Source of the DNA: Talinum fruticosum | Taxonomy: Eukaryota > Streptophyta > Magnoliopsida > Caryophyllales > Talinaceae | DNA: 64,000 nt | Reading direction: 5' to 3' | Assembly (NCBI GenBank): GCA_021018815.1 | Contig: JAITYX010000016.1 | Coordinates: 7,331,001-7,395,000 of the forward strand | Program-made: the position numbers and the translations under genes | Notes under the pieces: generated by a model | Databases searched by the model: none | Seen by the model: the letters and a program-made list of their open reading frames with translations, nothing else | What the model was told of the DNA's origin: nothing | In this document: one piece after another, positions 50,574 through 61,757 of the stretch | How the letters are laid out: every line of letters starts with the position of its first letter | How positions within the stretch are numbered: position 1 is the first letter of the stretch

Positions 50574-50959
50574 ATTTGTTGACAATTCAAGTGATCAAAC
50601 CGGCTTGTTTAATTAACAGCCATTTTGTTTGGTGTTATGTTTCTCTATCTAAGCTTTTGACTGTTATCGTTTTGAACTTGATTGTGTAATTTAAGCTTCC
50701 TGTTTTTGGATGGCTTATGTATTGTTGCTCCGGAACCTGATCTGTAATGGATCTATGGTCCTATAGAGGGGTTAACTTTTCAAGGGAATGAATGAAATGC
50801 ACTCGAATCATCAAAATATTCTCTTGTTTCTTAGTACTTGTATAATATACAGCATGAATTCTCTCCTAATCCACATTGATTCATCCCTCTGAAGTACCAA
50901 AATCAGGTCAAATGGATACATGTATAGTCCGTAAGAAAGTCAGAAGTTATCAAGTACTA

Positions 50960-51145
50960 CCGTACGCGTTGCCCCAAGTGCTGGAGAGGTATCTACCATG
51001 GTTTGAGCCTTGGGGAAACAATTTGCCTTTGGGAAATCAATCATGATGTGCAACAAGGCTTTGAGGCCTAGTCCCCTAGATGACTTGGTCTGTATGCTCC
51101 TATCCCCTCGGTCGTGTCAGCCCAACTCATCAAAAGGAAAAAGAA
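50960..51145 (+). mobile_element. Possible SINE between RBCS copies 3 and 4
   Basis: A B-box-like GGTTTGAGCCTTGGG near 51000-51015 follows an A-box-like AGTGCTGGAGAGG about 30 bases upstream. The segment ends in an A-rich tail (about 51132-51148). The boxes are degenerate and no target duplication was found. Confidence 0.35.
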
Positions 51146-51329
51146 AGAGGTTAGGAACTTAAAGAATTAATAACGTTCAGTATTATACAGTTATGGCGGC
51201 AGTATGAGGAATGTAATGCTGATAAAATGTTATTTGATGAAGAGCAGTCGGAAGTGTCCATTAGGTAAATTTTTTTTTTTTTTTTTGTAGCGAGGGAATG
51301 CTCAAGAAACATAAAATTTATATTAAAAA

Positions 51330-51493
51330 GACTGTCCCAAGGTTTCATTGAGAATAAAAAAAGAGAAAAAAGTAATTAATAAAGCAAAAATTAATAAACT
51401 AGTCATTAATATGTCATTAAAATCATAAATAAATAAATATTGTGAAACGAAAAAAAATAGTTAAAGTGATAAATATTGTGAAAGAAAGGGAGC
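51330..51493 (+). mobile_element. Partial MITE of the Stowaway-like family
   Basis: Shares the AAACTAGTCATTAATATGTC block, the AAACGAAAAAAAATAGTTAAAG block and a right end of GAAAGAAAGGGAG with the 3940-4200 element. The left terminus is missing or eroded. Confidence 0.5.
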
Positions 51494-52733
51494 ATAATTT
51501 TAGAGCAATTGTAATGCAAGATCGAGTGATCCAATTTTGTCCATGTAATCCAATCTATCTTACTCGCAACACATATTCCATTTAACTCGAGGTCAATAGC
51601 ATGGTCACTCGTGTACTCAATCCACCAGCGTTTTTATCTTGCATCATTTTTCCTTTTTTTCGTTTCGTTTTTGCCAAGCATTTCCATACTTAAAGAAGAA
51701 AAATAAATTAAATAAGTATATTTATAGGCTTCATGAGTAATATTTTATTTAATGATCTAAGTTGATGATTCAAGAGTGAAAAGGTAATGGATTGAGTTAC
51801 AAAAAATTGAATTGTGAAATGATGTGGAGGGTGTAGGCCCTCACATATAATTCAAAATTTTAGATCATGGATAAAATACTTAATTGCACCAAATCTTGAA
51901 TAAAAGCAGCTAATTACCAAACAATACAATGGATGCTAATTACCGATAAGGACTTTCTATAGAAAAAAATAGCGAAACACATGCTTTAGTGACTTTATAT
52001 TAGCATAATTGAAAGAATTCAGGTATATACAATTGCATTTGTCATTGTCATATATCTTGGCTTATTCAAAAATCTCAAATAAATTATGGATCCGTTGCTG
52101 AGCATTTTTTAGACGTTCATTCGTTTGATTACACTAGTATGGAGTCCATATTTAAAAATTTTAAAATTATTAACAGTTACAAGCACCCTGGTTCAAAATT
52201 ATGTCTGTTCGCCCTTATCAGTGCATTAATTTGGTTTTCAATTTGGAAAAAAAGTTGTATATACGTCTATATCTATCATCAATAGTAAAGAATCAGGATG
52301 TTAATCTTGCAGTTTCGAGTTATATTATTCTATATATACTGTGAAACAGCAAGGTCAATCTCTTAATATAATACTAATATTTTATACTATTTTAAAAAAT
52401 AAAATATATATTTGAATACTCAGATTTAAAGCCGTGGGGTTGGCCGACCCGCTTCAAGTATGTTGGCTTTGCTACCACTTATCAAACATATACGTACAAA
52501 GTATTTTTGCTGGAAAATCTTTTGAAAAGGTTCAGCTATATGCCTTACCATGTGAACTAGTACATGTATTTGTGACCGTATATATGATATTATAACATAA
52601 TTACTTAATCTACATACAAAAAGCCAAACAAAGAAAATAGGGCAAAGGAGCATCTGATGGCTTAGCCTATATGGCTGGCTGATGTGTAAGGTCTTACCCA
52701 CTTGTTTGCAAATGACCACTAATTTTCCCAAAA

Positions 52734-52812
52734 CCATATCTCCTTAGCAACCTTGTGACCAAGCATCCCTCTATCAATCTGGAGGAGCTGGCCTCATTTC
52801 CCAGCTTTAAAT
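52734..52812 (+). promoter_or_regulatory. Promoter of RBCS copy 4, altered TATA box
   Basis: CCATATC at 52734-52740 aligns with copies 3 and 5. At the TATA position 72 bases downstream the sequence is TTTAAAT (52806-52812) rather than TATAAAT. This substitution could weaken the core promoter. Confidence 0.55.
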
Positions 52813-52891
52813 TGGACTGTTTTGTAGAGCACCATGCCTCATTCAAACAAGCAATCAAGAACAAGTTCGAGCCTAAGGAGGGAGAGAGAAA

Positions 52892-53714
52892 ATGGCTTCA
52901 AGCATGATGTCCGGTGCCGCGGTAGCCACCACCAGCTCCACCGCTCAGACTAACATGGTGGCTCCATTCAATGGCTTGAAGTCCGTCTCTGCTTTCCCTG
53001 TTACCAAGAAAAACAACGACATCACCTCTCTTGCTAGCAATGGCGGCAGAATCCAATGCATGCAGGTATATATTTCGTGGGATAATTGTGCAAAATAACT
53101 CATATAGTCATACTTATCTATTTGTACTGATAAAGTTATTTATATCTAAATATGCTCATAAGACATAGTAGTTGGATAGAGTATATTTGAAAAAAAAAAA
53201 AACCATATGGGTAGTTGACTAAATGTTGGTTGTGCGAATGAAAAATGCAGGTGTGGCCACCACTAGGCAAGAAGAAGTTCGAGACCCTGTCTTACCTCCC
53301 TGAGCTCTCCACCGAGTCACTTTTGGCTGAGGTTCAATACCTTTTGAACAAGGGATGGATTCCTTGCTTGGAATTCGAGCCCACCGTAAGTTCAATTCTA
53401 CTCTTCTTCTCATAATAATGTGCGTACATTCAACTATAATTGTAAGTCAGTCATTACTAATGGTTCATTTTTCTCTCCTGTAGCACGGGTTCGTGTACCG
53501 TGAGCACCACAGGTCACCAGGATACTACGACGGACGCTACTGGACCATGTGGAAGCTTCCCATGTTCGGGTGCACCGACGCCACCCAGGTCGTGGCTGAG
53601 CTTGAGGAGGCCAAGAAGGCCTACCCCAATGCCTTCATCCGTATCATTGGATTCGACAATGTTCGTCAAGTGCAGTGCATCAGTTTCATTGCCTACAAGC
53701 CACCAGGCTACTAA
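52892..53714 (+). CDS. RBCS: Rubisco small subunit, chloroplast precursor, RBCS copy 4 (intact)
   Basis: Same stromal Rubisco role as copy 1. Exons are 52892-53065, 53251-53385 and 53484-53714, all phase 0, giving 179 aa. The transit peptide is [24 protein letters not shown] and ends RIQC before the mature MQVWPP start. Exon 2 has PELSTESLL where the other copies have D at the second position. Exon 3 has [13 protein letters not shown] where copies 1-3 and 5 have YREN. All splice sites are canonical. Exon 3 is otherwise almost the same as in copies 3 and 5, suggesting recent duplication or gene conversion. Confidence 0.95.
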
Positions 53715-53719
53715 ATTTG

Positions 53720-55800
53720 CTGACAACCCATATGAACAAACTGGCCTGATTGCCATTTAGTTTGTTTGATATGATGTTGCTGTACTAAGCTTTTGATCCT
53801 TGTTTTCTTTCTTTTGAAAAGTTTCGGTTTTGTTTAGCCCATTTCTGTAATCCAAGATCTTCAGTGAAACTGTGACCTCACAATTAAAAAGAAATGAGCT
53901 TTGAGATATGGAATCATACATCTTGATTATTTTTGGATCCGGCCTTTTATGGTTTTTTTTTTTTTTGGGAATTTGGCTTAACTTACTATAGCAGTTTATA
54001 GTGCTGGTATAGATTCATTCATTCCACCAGGCATAATTACTATAAACGGATTCTTAATAGGTTGTAATTTGAAGACCATTATTGTTTATAAATGCATTAT
54101 ACATCTCACATGAAGAAATGGAGTTTTCGCTTTATGAAGGGGCTGGGGGTTAGAGAAAAAGGTCTGACGGTAAGAGATTTTTTCCTATCATGAATGATCA
54201 TTTTGGAGGCATCAATTATCACTGTTGACAACCACAGTATTAAGACAATGGTCCAAGTGCGACAAAGAAAGTCTTGGCATAAAAAGAAGGTAAGAAGGAC
54301 CAAAGTCTACATCCTAGATTGACGAACTGCATAATCCTTTTAAGATTATGAAGTAGAAACCAAACAGCTTCGCCAAGCAAGAAGATGGCAGGGAGTGTAA
54401 AGTTGTTCTTTGGATGGCTATTTCCTTACCGTAATTCCCTTTCCTTCCGCTGTTAATGCAGCTATGCATAAGATAAACATCAGTGTACGATGTTCCTGAC
54501 ATTAACAATACTCTAAGTTACCTTCGGAACCATCTTCAAAACTTGTCGTCAATCAGTGTTCTTGTTGCAGTTGTTGAATTTTTGATATCAGAGTGTTACT
54601 TTTTAGCCTCTTTTTGATCTTGTTTTGATCTGAATTGTGCTGTCATGGATGAGTCCTTTAATTTAAAGTTGTGTCTGATATCTTTTCATAACAGCTAATC
54701 GATTAATGGCTTCTATTGGCGATAAGTTCTCTCCTTTCTTGTGATTTTCTGACTTATTATAGGCCATACTGATGGATCTTACTTTGAACATAAATAGTTT
54801 GGCATTCAGCCATAAAGTGCATTATGCCTCGACAATGCTTACTGAAATTAGCCTGCAAAAATCAAGACCAGTTTTTCGGTTAGCCAGGGCATATTCAAGA
54901 TGGATTGTTTTATGTAAAATTTAAGAGGAGCTGTAGCATAAGTCAGAATCATTTTTGAAGAAGCATGAGAGTACTGCAAAAATACAGCAACTTGTTTAAA
55001 GCATGAAAGATATAATTTGCAGATCACAAATATGGCAGCATCATTCCTTGCTTTCAAGTGCAACGGAAACTGTAAATGCATCATTTATCTTTATGTGTCG
55101 ATGTTGCACAGTCATTTACACAGTGAAGACTCTTTGGAGGACAGTGGATAGCGGTACACCCTCGTTGTGCCTCTTGCAATGCACAATGAGCTGAGTTTCT
55201 GTCTCCTTCCTTTTACTTACAATCTTGATCAGAAATATGTATCATTGACACAAAACCATGTTCATGCTAGAAAGAAACTTCTCTGAAACAAAGTGCATTG
55301 GTAGGAGCCAGTAATAATTTGCTGATTAATGTCGTTAGAATGTCTGAACAGTGTCTTGAATCATTCCCTTTTGATTTTATCCTGACATATTCTGTTTTAT
55401 GCACAAAAACACTAGCTTATGCTATAAAAACTATAGATGCCACATAAATTCTTTGTTGCCTAAGTTCAAGGGTTACGCCATCCTTATGTTCCAACTGCTG
55501 AGTCGATGTTGAATCGCAGGTGGAGTATGAAAACAGAGATGTTACCCTTGTCTGCTACATAATTACAGATGCATATCTGACCAAATCTATCACGCGTACG
55601 CATTATTTGTTGATGATACTACATACAAATCTTTTCTTTTTGGGGCTTGAAAAACTTTTGAGAGGATTGAATTTGATAAGCTTTTGTCATGTGCTTCAGT
55701 GTATGTATTATGCTTTATGACCCCATATTTATTATGTATAACTAATAATCTACGTAGCGAAGGACCAATAGGAAAAAAACAAATGAACATCTGATAACTT
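53720..55800. other. Spacer between RBCS copies 4 and 5
   Basis: The 3' flank of copy 4, a T run at about 53953-53967 and unique-looking sequence. Short open frames have no recognised domain. Confidence 0.5.
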
Positions 55801-55870
55801 AGCTTGGTTGGCTGCTGATGTGTAAGGTCTCACACCCATCTGAATCCAAATGGCCACGGATTTTCCAAAA

Positions 55871-55950
55871 CCATATCTCTTAACTAAATTTGTGACCATG
55901 AATCCTTCTACCAATCTGAAGGAGCTGGGTTCATTTCACTGCTATAAATA
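55871..55950 (+). promoter_or_regulatory. Promoter of RBCS copy 5
   Basis: CCATATC at 55871-55877 lies 72 bases before a perfect TATAAATA box (55943-55950). An upstream TGTAAGGTCTCACACCC block is shared with copies 3 and 4. Confidence 0.6.
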
Positions 55951-56038
55951 GCCTGCAATATGGAGCACCAAGCCTCATTCAAACAAGCAAACTAAGAACA
56001 GGTTAAAGCCTGAAGGAGGAAGGGTAAGGAGGGTGGAA

Positions 56039-56774
56039 ATGGCTTCAAGCATGATGTCCAATGCCGCTGTGGCCACCGCCAGCTCTGCTGCTCAGGCTAA
56101 CATGGTGGCTCCATTCAATGGCTTGAAGTCGGTCTCTGCTTTCCCCGTTACCAAGAGGAGCAACAACATTACCTCTCTTGCTAGAAATGGCGGTAGATTT
56201 CAATGCATGCAGGTACTTTAATGGATTCACTATTTGAAAACACGCCATTGTGTATTGAAGAAATCATCATATGGCTGTTTCAAATTTGAAGTTTTGGTTG
56301 TGGGAATGACAAATGCAGGTGTGGCCACCACTAGGCAAGAAGAAGTTCGAGACTCTGTCTTACCTCCCTGACCTCTCCCCAGAGTCACTGTTGGCTGAGG
56401 TCCAATACCTTTTGAACAAGGGATGGATTCCTTGCTTGGAATTCGAGCCCACTGTAAGTTTAATTCCATTCTTCTCATAATAATGTGAGCAAATTCAAAC
56501 TAACTATATATCAGTACTAATTGTTCATTTTTCTCCCCTGTAGCACGGGTTCGTGTACCGTGAGAACCACAGGTCACCAGGATACTACGACGGACGCTAC
56601 TGGACCATGTGGAAGCTGCCCATGTTCGGGTGCACCGACGCCACCCAGGTCGTGGCTGAGCTTGAGGAAGCGAAGAAGGCTTACCCTAACGCCTTCATCC
56701 GTATCATCGGATTCGACAACGTTCGTCAAGTGCAGTGCATCAGTTTCATTGCCTACAAGCCTCCTGGCTACTAA
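56039..56774 (+). CDS. RBCS: Rubisco small subunit, chloroplast precursor, RBCS copy 5 (intact)
   Basis: Last member of the array, with the same role as copies 1 and 4. Exons are 56039-56212, 56319-56453 and 56544-56774, all phase 0, giving 179 aa. The transit peptide starts [20 protein letters not shown] as in copy 3. Near the processing site it reads [10 protein letters not shown] where the others have LASNGG(R/K)VQC or similar, so a Phe replaces the usual Val or Ile two residues before the terminal Cys. The ATG at 56039 was preferred over an in-frame GTG six bases upstream. Introns are short (106 and 90 bases). No lesion was seen. Confidence 0.95.
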
Positions 56775-56789
56775 ATTTGCTGACAACTC

Positions 56790-58280
56790 ATGATCAAACT
56801 CGCTTGTTTTCCATTGAGTTTGTTCGATATTGCTGTACCTAAGCTCTGATCTTGTTCCTGTAATTCGAGATCTTCATTGAAACTGTGGCCTTACAAAGAG
56901 AAATGAACAACATATGAATGACTTTCACTCCCATCATCTTGCTTATTTTCAGATCTGTCTCTGTTTTTTCATCTGGAACATTCATTCATGTAATGTTATT
57001 TATTTACTTATCCATCATTACAACTAATATTACAATTATAAATTATAGATTTAACTCTAAATTTATGAAAAAATTATATTTGTTGACTTCTTTACATTTC
57101 TTATATAGCACTAAATAAGTACTCCATAATTCAATGTAAAATTTTTCATAATATTTGGCGATGATAAATAATTATATAAATTTTTAAATAATAATAAAAA
57201 ATAAATATATGATCCTAATAATAATATGCTATACTGACAAGTATTATAAAAGAGACTTAAATAAAAAAAAATTATCACATTTTTAGGATAGATAGGGTAA
57301 AATTTATGATCTCTCAGGCCAACTTTGACAGTTAACTTCTAATGTCTGAAAGGAATTTTTAAAATTTAAAATTGAATTTTTTTTTTTTTGGCAAAGGAGA
57401 CATTTAAAATTTATTATTTTTCGAAGAAGTAAGGGGTTTGTTTATTTGTTTGCAACTTTGCATCAATTGCAGATTGGGAAAGGGGAAGAAGAAGCCCCTA
57501 GTGAGCCTCTCTCTCCTTCCACCAAAAAGATTACAGCTTTCTCAATCTCTCTCTGTGAGTAATGTCCTTCCCTTCCCCTTCTCTTCTACTTTATCTTCTT
57601 GATCACAATTCGCTTTTCTTTTTCTGTATATTCTTTTTCCTTTTTTTTTGGGTTGGGGATGGGGTTGTTAATTTGGGGTCGTATACTAATATGTTGGATG
57701 GTAGCATTGGAGATTTTGCCCTAATCTTGGCAGCTGTTTGTCACTTTCTCTTGCAGCACTATATTTGTTGTGAGTTGAGGTGAGAGAAATTCCAGATTGC
57801 TATTTTTATTGAGAGGCTAGATTATGAATTTTGAACACTACTCATATTATACACTGTAGTTGAATTTTGAAGAAAGTCACAAGTTATGGCCTTATCTATC
57901 CATCTTAGCTGAAGCTGAGGGGTATGACTTTAGGCGGGATTGGGTATTTCAATATATATAGCCAGAAAAGTTCCTCAGGACCCACTAGCAAACAGTGAAT
58001 ATTGCATAGTAGAAAAAAAAACACACACTTAGAATCAGACAAACCCAATTAACCCTTTATTTCATTATCTTTCATTAACAGTCGTGGGTAATTTGCTGGC
58101 AGAGTTTCCGGGTTGCACTTCTGGTGCATACCTGATTTTATGGAGGCGTGGCACTGACAGAGTTGCCATTGATTGGAAGGGCCTTGTGCAAATGCATTTC
58201 TCTGTTGATTTCCTTTCCACTTTTGACTCTCTTTCAGCGAGCAAATCAGTTTCCAGTACTGCTTTTGTGCATGCTGGGTG
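56790..58280. other. Spacer between the RBCS array and the NLR relic
   Basis: AT-rich sequence with a T run at about 57379-57390 and a CT-rich stretch (57500-57620). The part at 58080-58290 may belong to the NLR relic, but no motif was recognised in it. Confidence 0.4.
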
Positions 58281-58775
58281 CATCTTTGGAAGGCTGCAAA
58301 ACTATAGTACTGAATGACAATAAGAGAACAATGGAGGACATTGGAGATGAGTATCTGTGTGAGTTGCTATCTAGTTCAGTTTTTGAGCCAATGGATGAAT
58401 CAAATGTCAAAATGTGTGATTTGATGTAAGATTTAAAACAAGTTGTATTGGGAGGTTCTCTAGCAAGACATGAGCTTGAAAGTCCATCAAAGTTTTATGA
58501 GAGAGCTCGGCACTTTTCATATGTTGTTGATCACTTTGATGGAATTAGCAAATTTCAAGCCGTTGATGACACCAAATATTTGTGAGCTTCCTTATCTTGG
58601 TATACTTATTATGTTGATAAGCACAAGTGTTGTCTGAATACATGAGCACCTTGTACAATTTGCATGTTTTCTATCTTATAATTAAATCCTCTTGACAGCC
58701 CGTTGACAAACATGTTTAAGAGCATTGTCATGTATCATTTAGATATAGGAGGGAAAAGGTTGGAGTAGTGCCTTG

Positions 58776-59187
58776 TGTCACGAACGCTCTGGAAGCACCC
58801 GGAATCTTCTAGAATTCTCTCCTTGGTTCCACCAAGGCCTCCCAAGTTCCGGAATATTCTACACTTATGTAGATATGTAGATACTCGTATAGAGAATTCT
58901 AGATACGCGATCGTAGCCGTTGGATCAAATAAATCTCTACCGTCCATTGAGGAGGTGGCCATGTATATATACCCCATGGGGTCCTCATTTGTAACCATCC
59001 ATTTGAAGAGTTTAATACACAAAGCATTCTCCCAAACTCTCTCTCGAAAGTGTTCCTTGCTTACTTAGCTCTTTCAAGCTCAAGTCAAGCATCATTAAGG
59101 CTTACTAGCAAGCTCACAAAAGGGTATCGGGTCTAGTTTGCTAGCGCCGCACGGGTACTAAGTTTGAGTGAATTATCGTCCCCGACA
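58776..59187 (+). mobile_element. LTR (412 bp) inside the NLR relic
   Basis: Begins TGTCACGAAC and ends CCCCGACA, so the termini are TGTC...GACA. A TATATATA promoter-like box lies at about 58962-58971. The flanks are CCTTG on the left and CCTGG on the right, a 5-bp duplication with one mismatch, which fits a solo LTR. Alternatively the TGGTATCA right after the LTR (59190-59197) matches the start of a plant retrotransposon primer-binding site for initiator Met tRNA, which would make this a 5' LTR with its interior deleted. Confidence 0.6.
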
Positions 59188-60205
59188 CCTGGTATCATAT
59201 GATGCATGCCAAGACTATTACACAAGTTTAAAAACTTACAAACTAAGCTGATTTTTTTGTGGGTAAGAATATTGGATCGGATAGAAAAAGAAGGAAGTTG
59301 CGGTAGATATGGAATGCATTTACACTTTGATAATTGGAAAGTGTCACTAGCCCAAATTATGCTGCGGATGCCATTTTGAGCTATAGAGAGCATGCTTTAT
59401 ATGGTGATGGAATTTGTTGCGAAGGCAATGATGAAGTTGGCAATGGTACACTCGGTGCTTGGGTATATGAGGCTTCTATTTATAGAACAGACTCACCATA
59501 AGAAATGATGTTTGTTTGTGACAAGATTTCTTACTTGATGGAATCCTACCATCTTGGTGTGCAGTGTATATACATATGATATTTGTGTATAAGCGGTTGT
59601 TTGGATTGCCTCTCCTTGCCACTCTGTTGAGGAGTTTTCTTCTCTGAAGCCACTTGGAATTGAAGGAATGACAACACAACAAGAGTATGCTTGTGATGCA
59701 TACGGCCAAAACATCAAGGCCATCTTACTGCCTTACAAAGTCTAAATTTCAAGAGTATGAAGGGTTGGAATATGTGGTCAAATATTAATGGTCGAGGTAG
59801 TGCTGTTTGTTTTCCTCATATTAGGCGACTTTTCTAGATTGATTCCCCAAATATGAATCATTTTCCCATTCATCAATCCTTAATGAGGAGGTCTGTGCTT
59901 GGAAGGATGTGAACAACTTGGTGAGCTACTTCTATGGGTGCCATTTGTCCGTCCAACGAAGTGGCGGCATGTTCCCGAGCGGAATTGGCGGGTGTCCTGG
60001 ACCTAACCTCAATTACCATTTGGTATTGGTATCAATCAATACAACTAATGGGGTGCAATCATACTAGCACTATTGTGCCAGCGAGTTAATTGTTCTTGGG
60101 CAAGAGTAGCCATAGGATTGTTGCCCTCCCGGGAAGTCATCGTGTTGCACCCCTTTTAAAACTTTTATAGAAAAAAAGAAGCCCCGCTACGAAGTTACTG
60201 CCAGA

Positions 60206-60210
60206 ATGTT
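60206..60210 (+). repeat. Left 5-bp target duplication of the 1.54-kb element
   Basis: ATGTT, repeated exactly at 61753-61757 on the other side of the element. Confidence 0.75.
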
Positions 60211-61752
60211 TGTTGAGAGAAATATTTATACCGCAAGTGCACGGTGTAGCTATAGCTAGGAACCGGCAAGTACGGGTCGTGTCCACAAGAAACTCGTTTT
60301 CAAATACTAAATCCACCTAAAACCTCTAATCTAGGTAAAAAACTCGGTTCGACAATGATTTGGTTTTTGGATCAACTAATAACAAAATAACTAAGAGAAA
60401 CCGATGAATAAAAAGCCTTAGATTGGGATTAATCACACTAATATGCCTGAAACTAGAATCGAATATCGCTTGAGATTTGCCTATGCTAGTAGTTTAGAAG
60501 AGGGAGACACCAATTAAGCCTATCTTCGCCTACTTTCGAAGGTCAAAGACTAATCTTGCACAATCCAATCACCTATTTTCATGAGATTAATAAAGGCAAA
60601 ATTACAATGAATGCATCTCACAACCCCCAATTAAAACCTTAATTATTTTCATATCAAAGTTCTAATCGTTCACAACGTCATTCTAGGTAAGTTTTCATCT
60701 TTCGATGTTCCACAAAACCCTAATAAAAGCATATGAGTCATCTCTCGAGGCAATCAATGAAAGAGTGATGAACGAAGTGAATTCTAACCTAAAAAGCATA
60801 GAACAACTCAATTGGTACTCAATTCATGATTATCAAGGCATAATAGGGATCAATCCCAACCTAAGTAAAGAAATTAGCCCCTAAACATGATACTAAACAA
60901 TTGACAGAGATTGGGGAAAATAACCATAGAGAAACGAAGAGAAATTGTAAAGAAAAGATAAAGAAAAGAAATTACGATTGCCGAATGAAAAACTTGATGC
61001 GATTCAATAATAAAAACTTGAAGTGGAATAACAATAATGAGTGTTCTTGAGTCTCCTCTCGGAGCTGCCCACGAAACCCTAGCTAAATCTCCAAAATTAT
61101 GGAATAGAATCCCTCAACAAATACAATTAGGAAACTTAAATAATCGCCGAAACAGTGAGTCGCACGGCCGTGCAAAAGTCGCACGGCCGTGCAAAAGTCG
61201 CACGGCCGTGCAAAAGTCGCACGGGTACCGTGCGAAAAATCTCGCCGCGTTCGTGCTCTCTGCTCGTTTCGCACGGCCGTGCATATTCCGCACGAGGTAC
61301 CGTGCGCGTCTTCAATCTTCCGTAACTTGTCGCACGGCCGTGCGAGATGTGCACAGGGGTTGTGCGAAACCGAGAACTCTCCGGACGATTCGCACGGCCG
61401 TGCAAGATCTGCACGGGGGCCGTGCGGACTTCCTTCAATTCGGGTCCTTCGCTCGATGATCCGCACGGCTAGTGCGGCTTCGCACAGGGGGCTGTGCGAC
61501 TTCTCTTGATGTGTTTTAGGCTTCTTTCTTGCCTCCTCTTGGGCCCGAACTCTCCTCTTCGTCGCTTTCATCAAATATGTCTCGAATCTCTCGAATTTAA
61601 GCCCAAAACCTGAAATAAAGAGATTTACGAGCTTAGGTGACGATAAAGAGAAAAAGAGCAAAATCTAACCCAAAACTAAATAAATATCATTGAAATCATC
61701 ATGAAATTGGGCTAAATAATGCCTTAAAAACCGGCAAAAACGAGGTCTAACA
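60211..61752 (+). mobile_element. 1.54-kb LTR-like element (probable solo LTR) with palindrome array
   Basis: Starts TGTTGAGAGA and ends GGTCTAACA, so the termini are TGTT...AACA, and it is flanked by identical ATGTT. The first 100 bases (ACCGCAAGTGCACGG, GGGTCGTGTCCAC) resemble a sequence common near the start of long LTRs in plant Ty3/gypsy elements. That attribution is from memory and uncertain. There is no gag, pol or internal repeat of its own ends, so a solo LTR fits best. A LARD/TRIM-type element is possible. It sits inside a late LRR of the NLR relic, whose frame resumes directly after it. Confidence 0.75.
61162..61497 (+). repeat. Array of twelve GC-rich palindromes with 19-bp spacing
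   Basis: The perfect palindrome GCACGGCCGTGC starts at 61162, 61181, 61200, 61271, 61332 and 61392. Looser partners of the form GCAC...GTGC start at 61219, 61290, 61351, 61411, 61463 and 61482. The first four are exact 19-bp tandem units (TCGCACGGCCGTGCAAAAG). The remaining eight are four pairs, each offset by exactly 19 bases, recurring every 60-71 bases. The open frames seen over this stretch on both strands are by-products of the repeats. Confidence 0.9.
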
Positions 61753-61757
61753 ATGTT
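61753..61757 (+). repeat. Right 5-bp target duplication of the 1.54-kb element
   Basis: ATGTT, identical to 60206-60210. Confidence 0.75.

Larger units (their letters stand above)
50580..52680. other. Spacer between RBCS copies 3 and 4
   Basis: The 3' flank of copy 3, a possible SINE, a T run at about 51271-51288, a MITE copy and AT-rich sequence. No gene was recognised. Confidence 0.5.

Noticed and set aside
61037..61661. Open frames of up to 192 residues on both strands with ARPC/TAV repeats
   Set aside because: They are translations of the 19-bp palindrome array and are repetitive in every frame. They lie within an LTR-like element.
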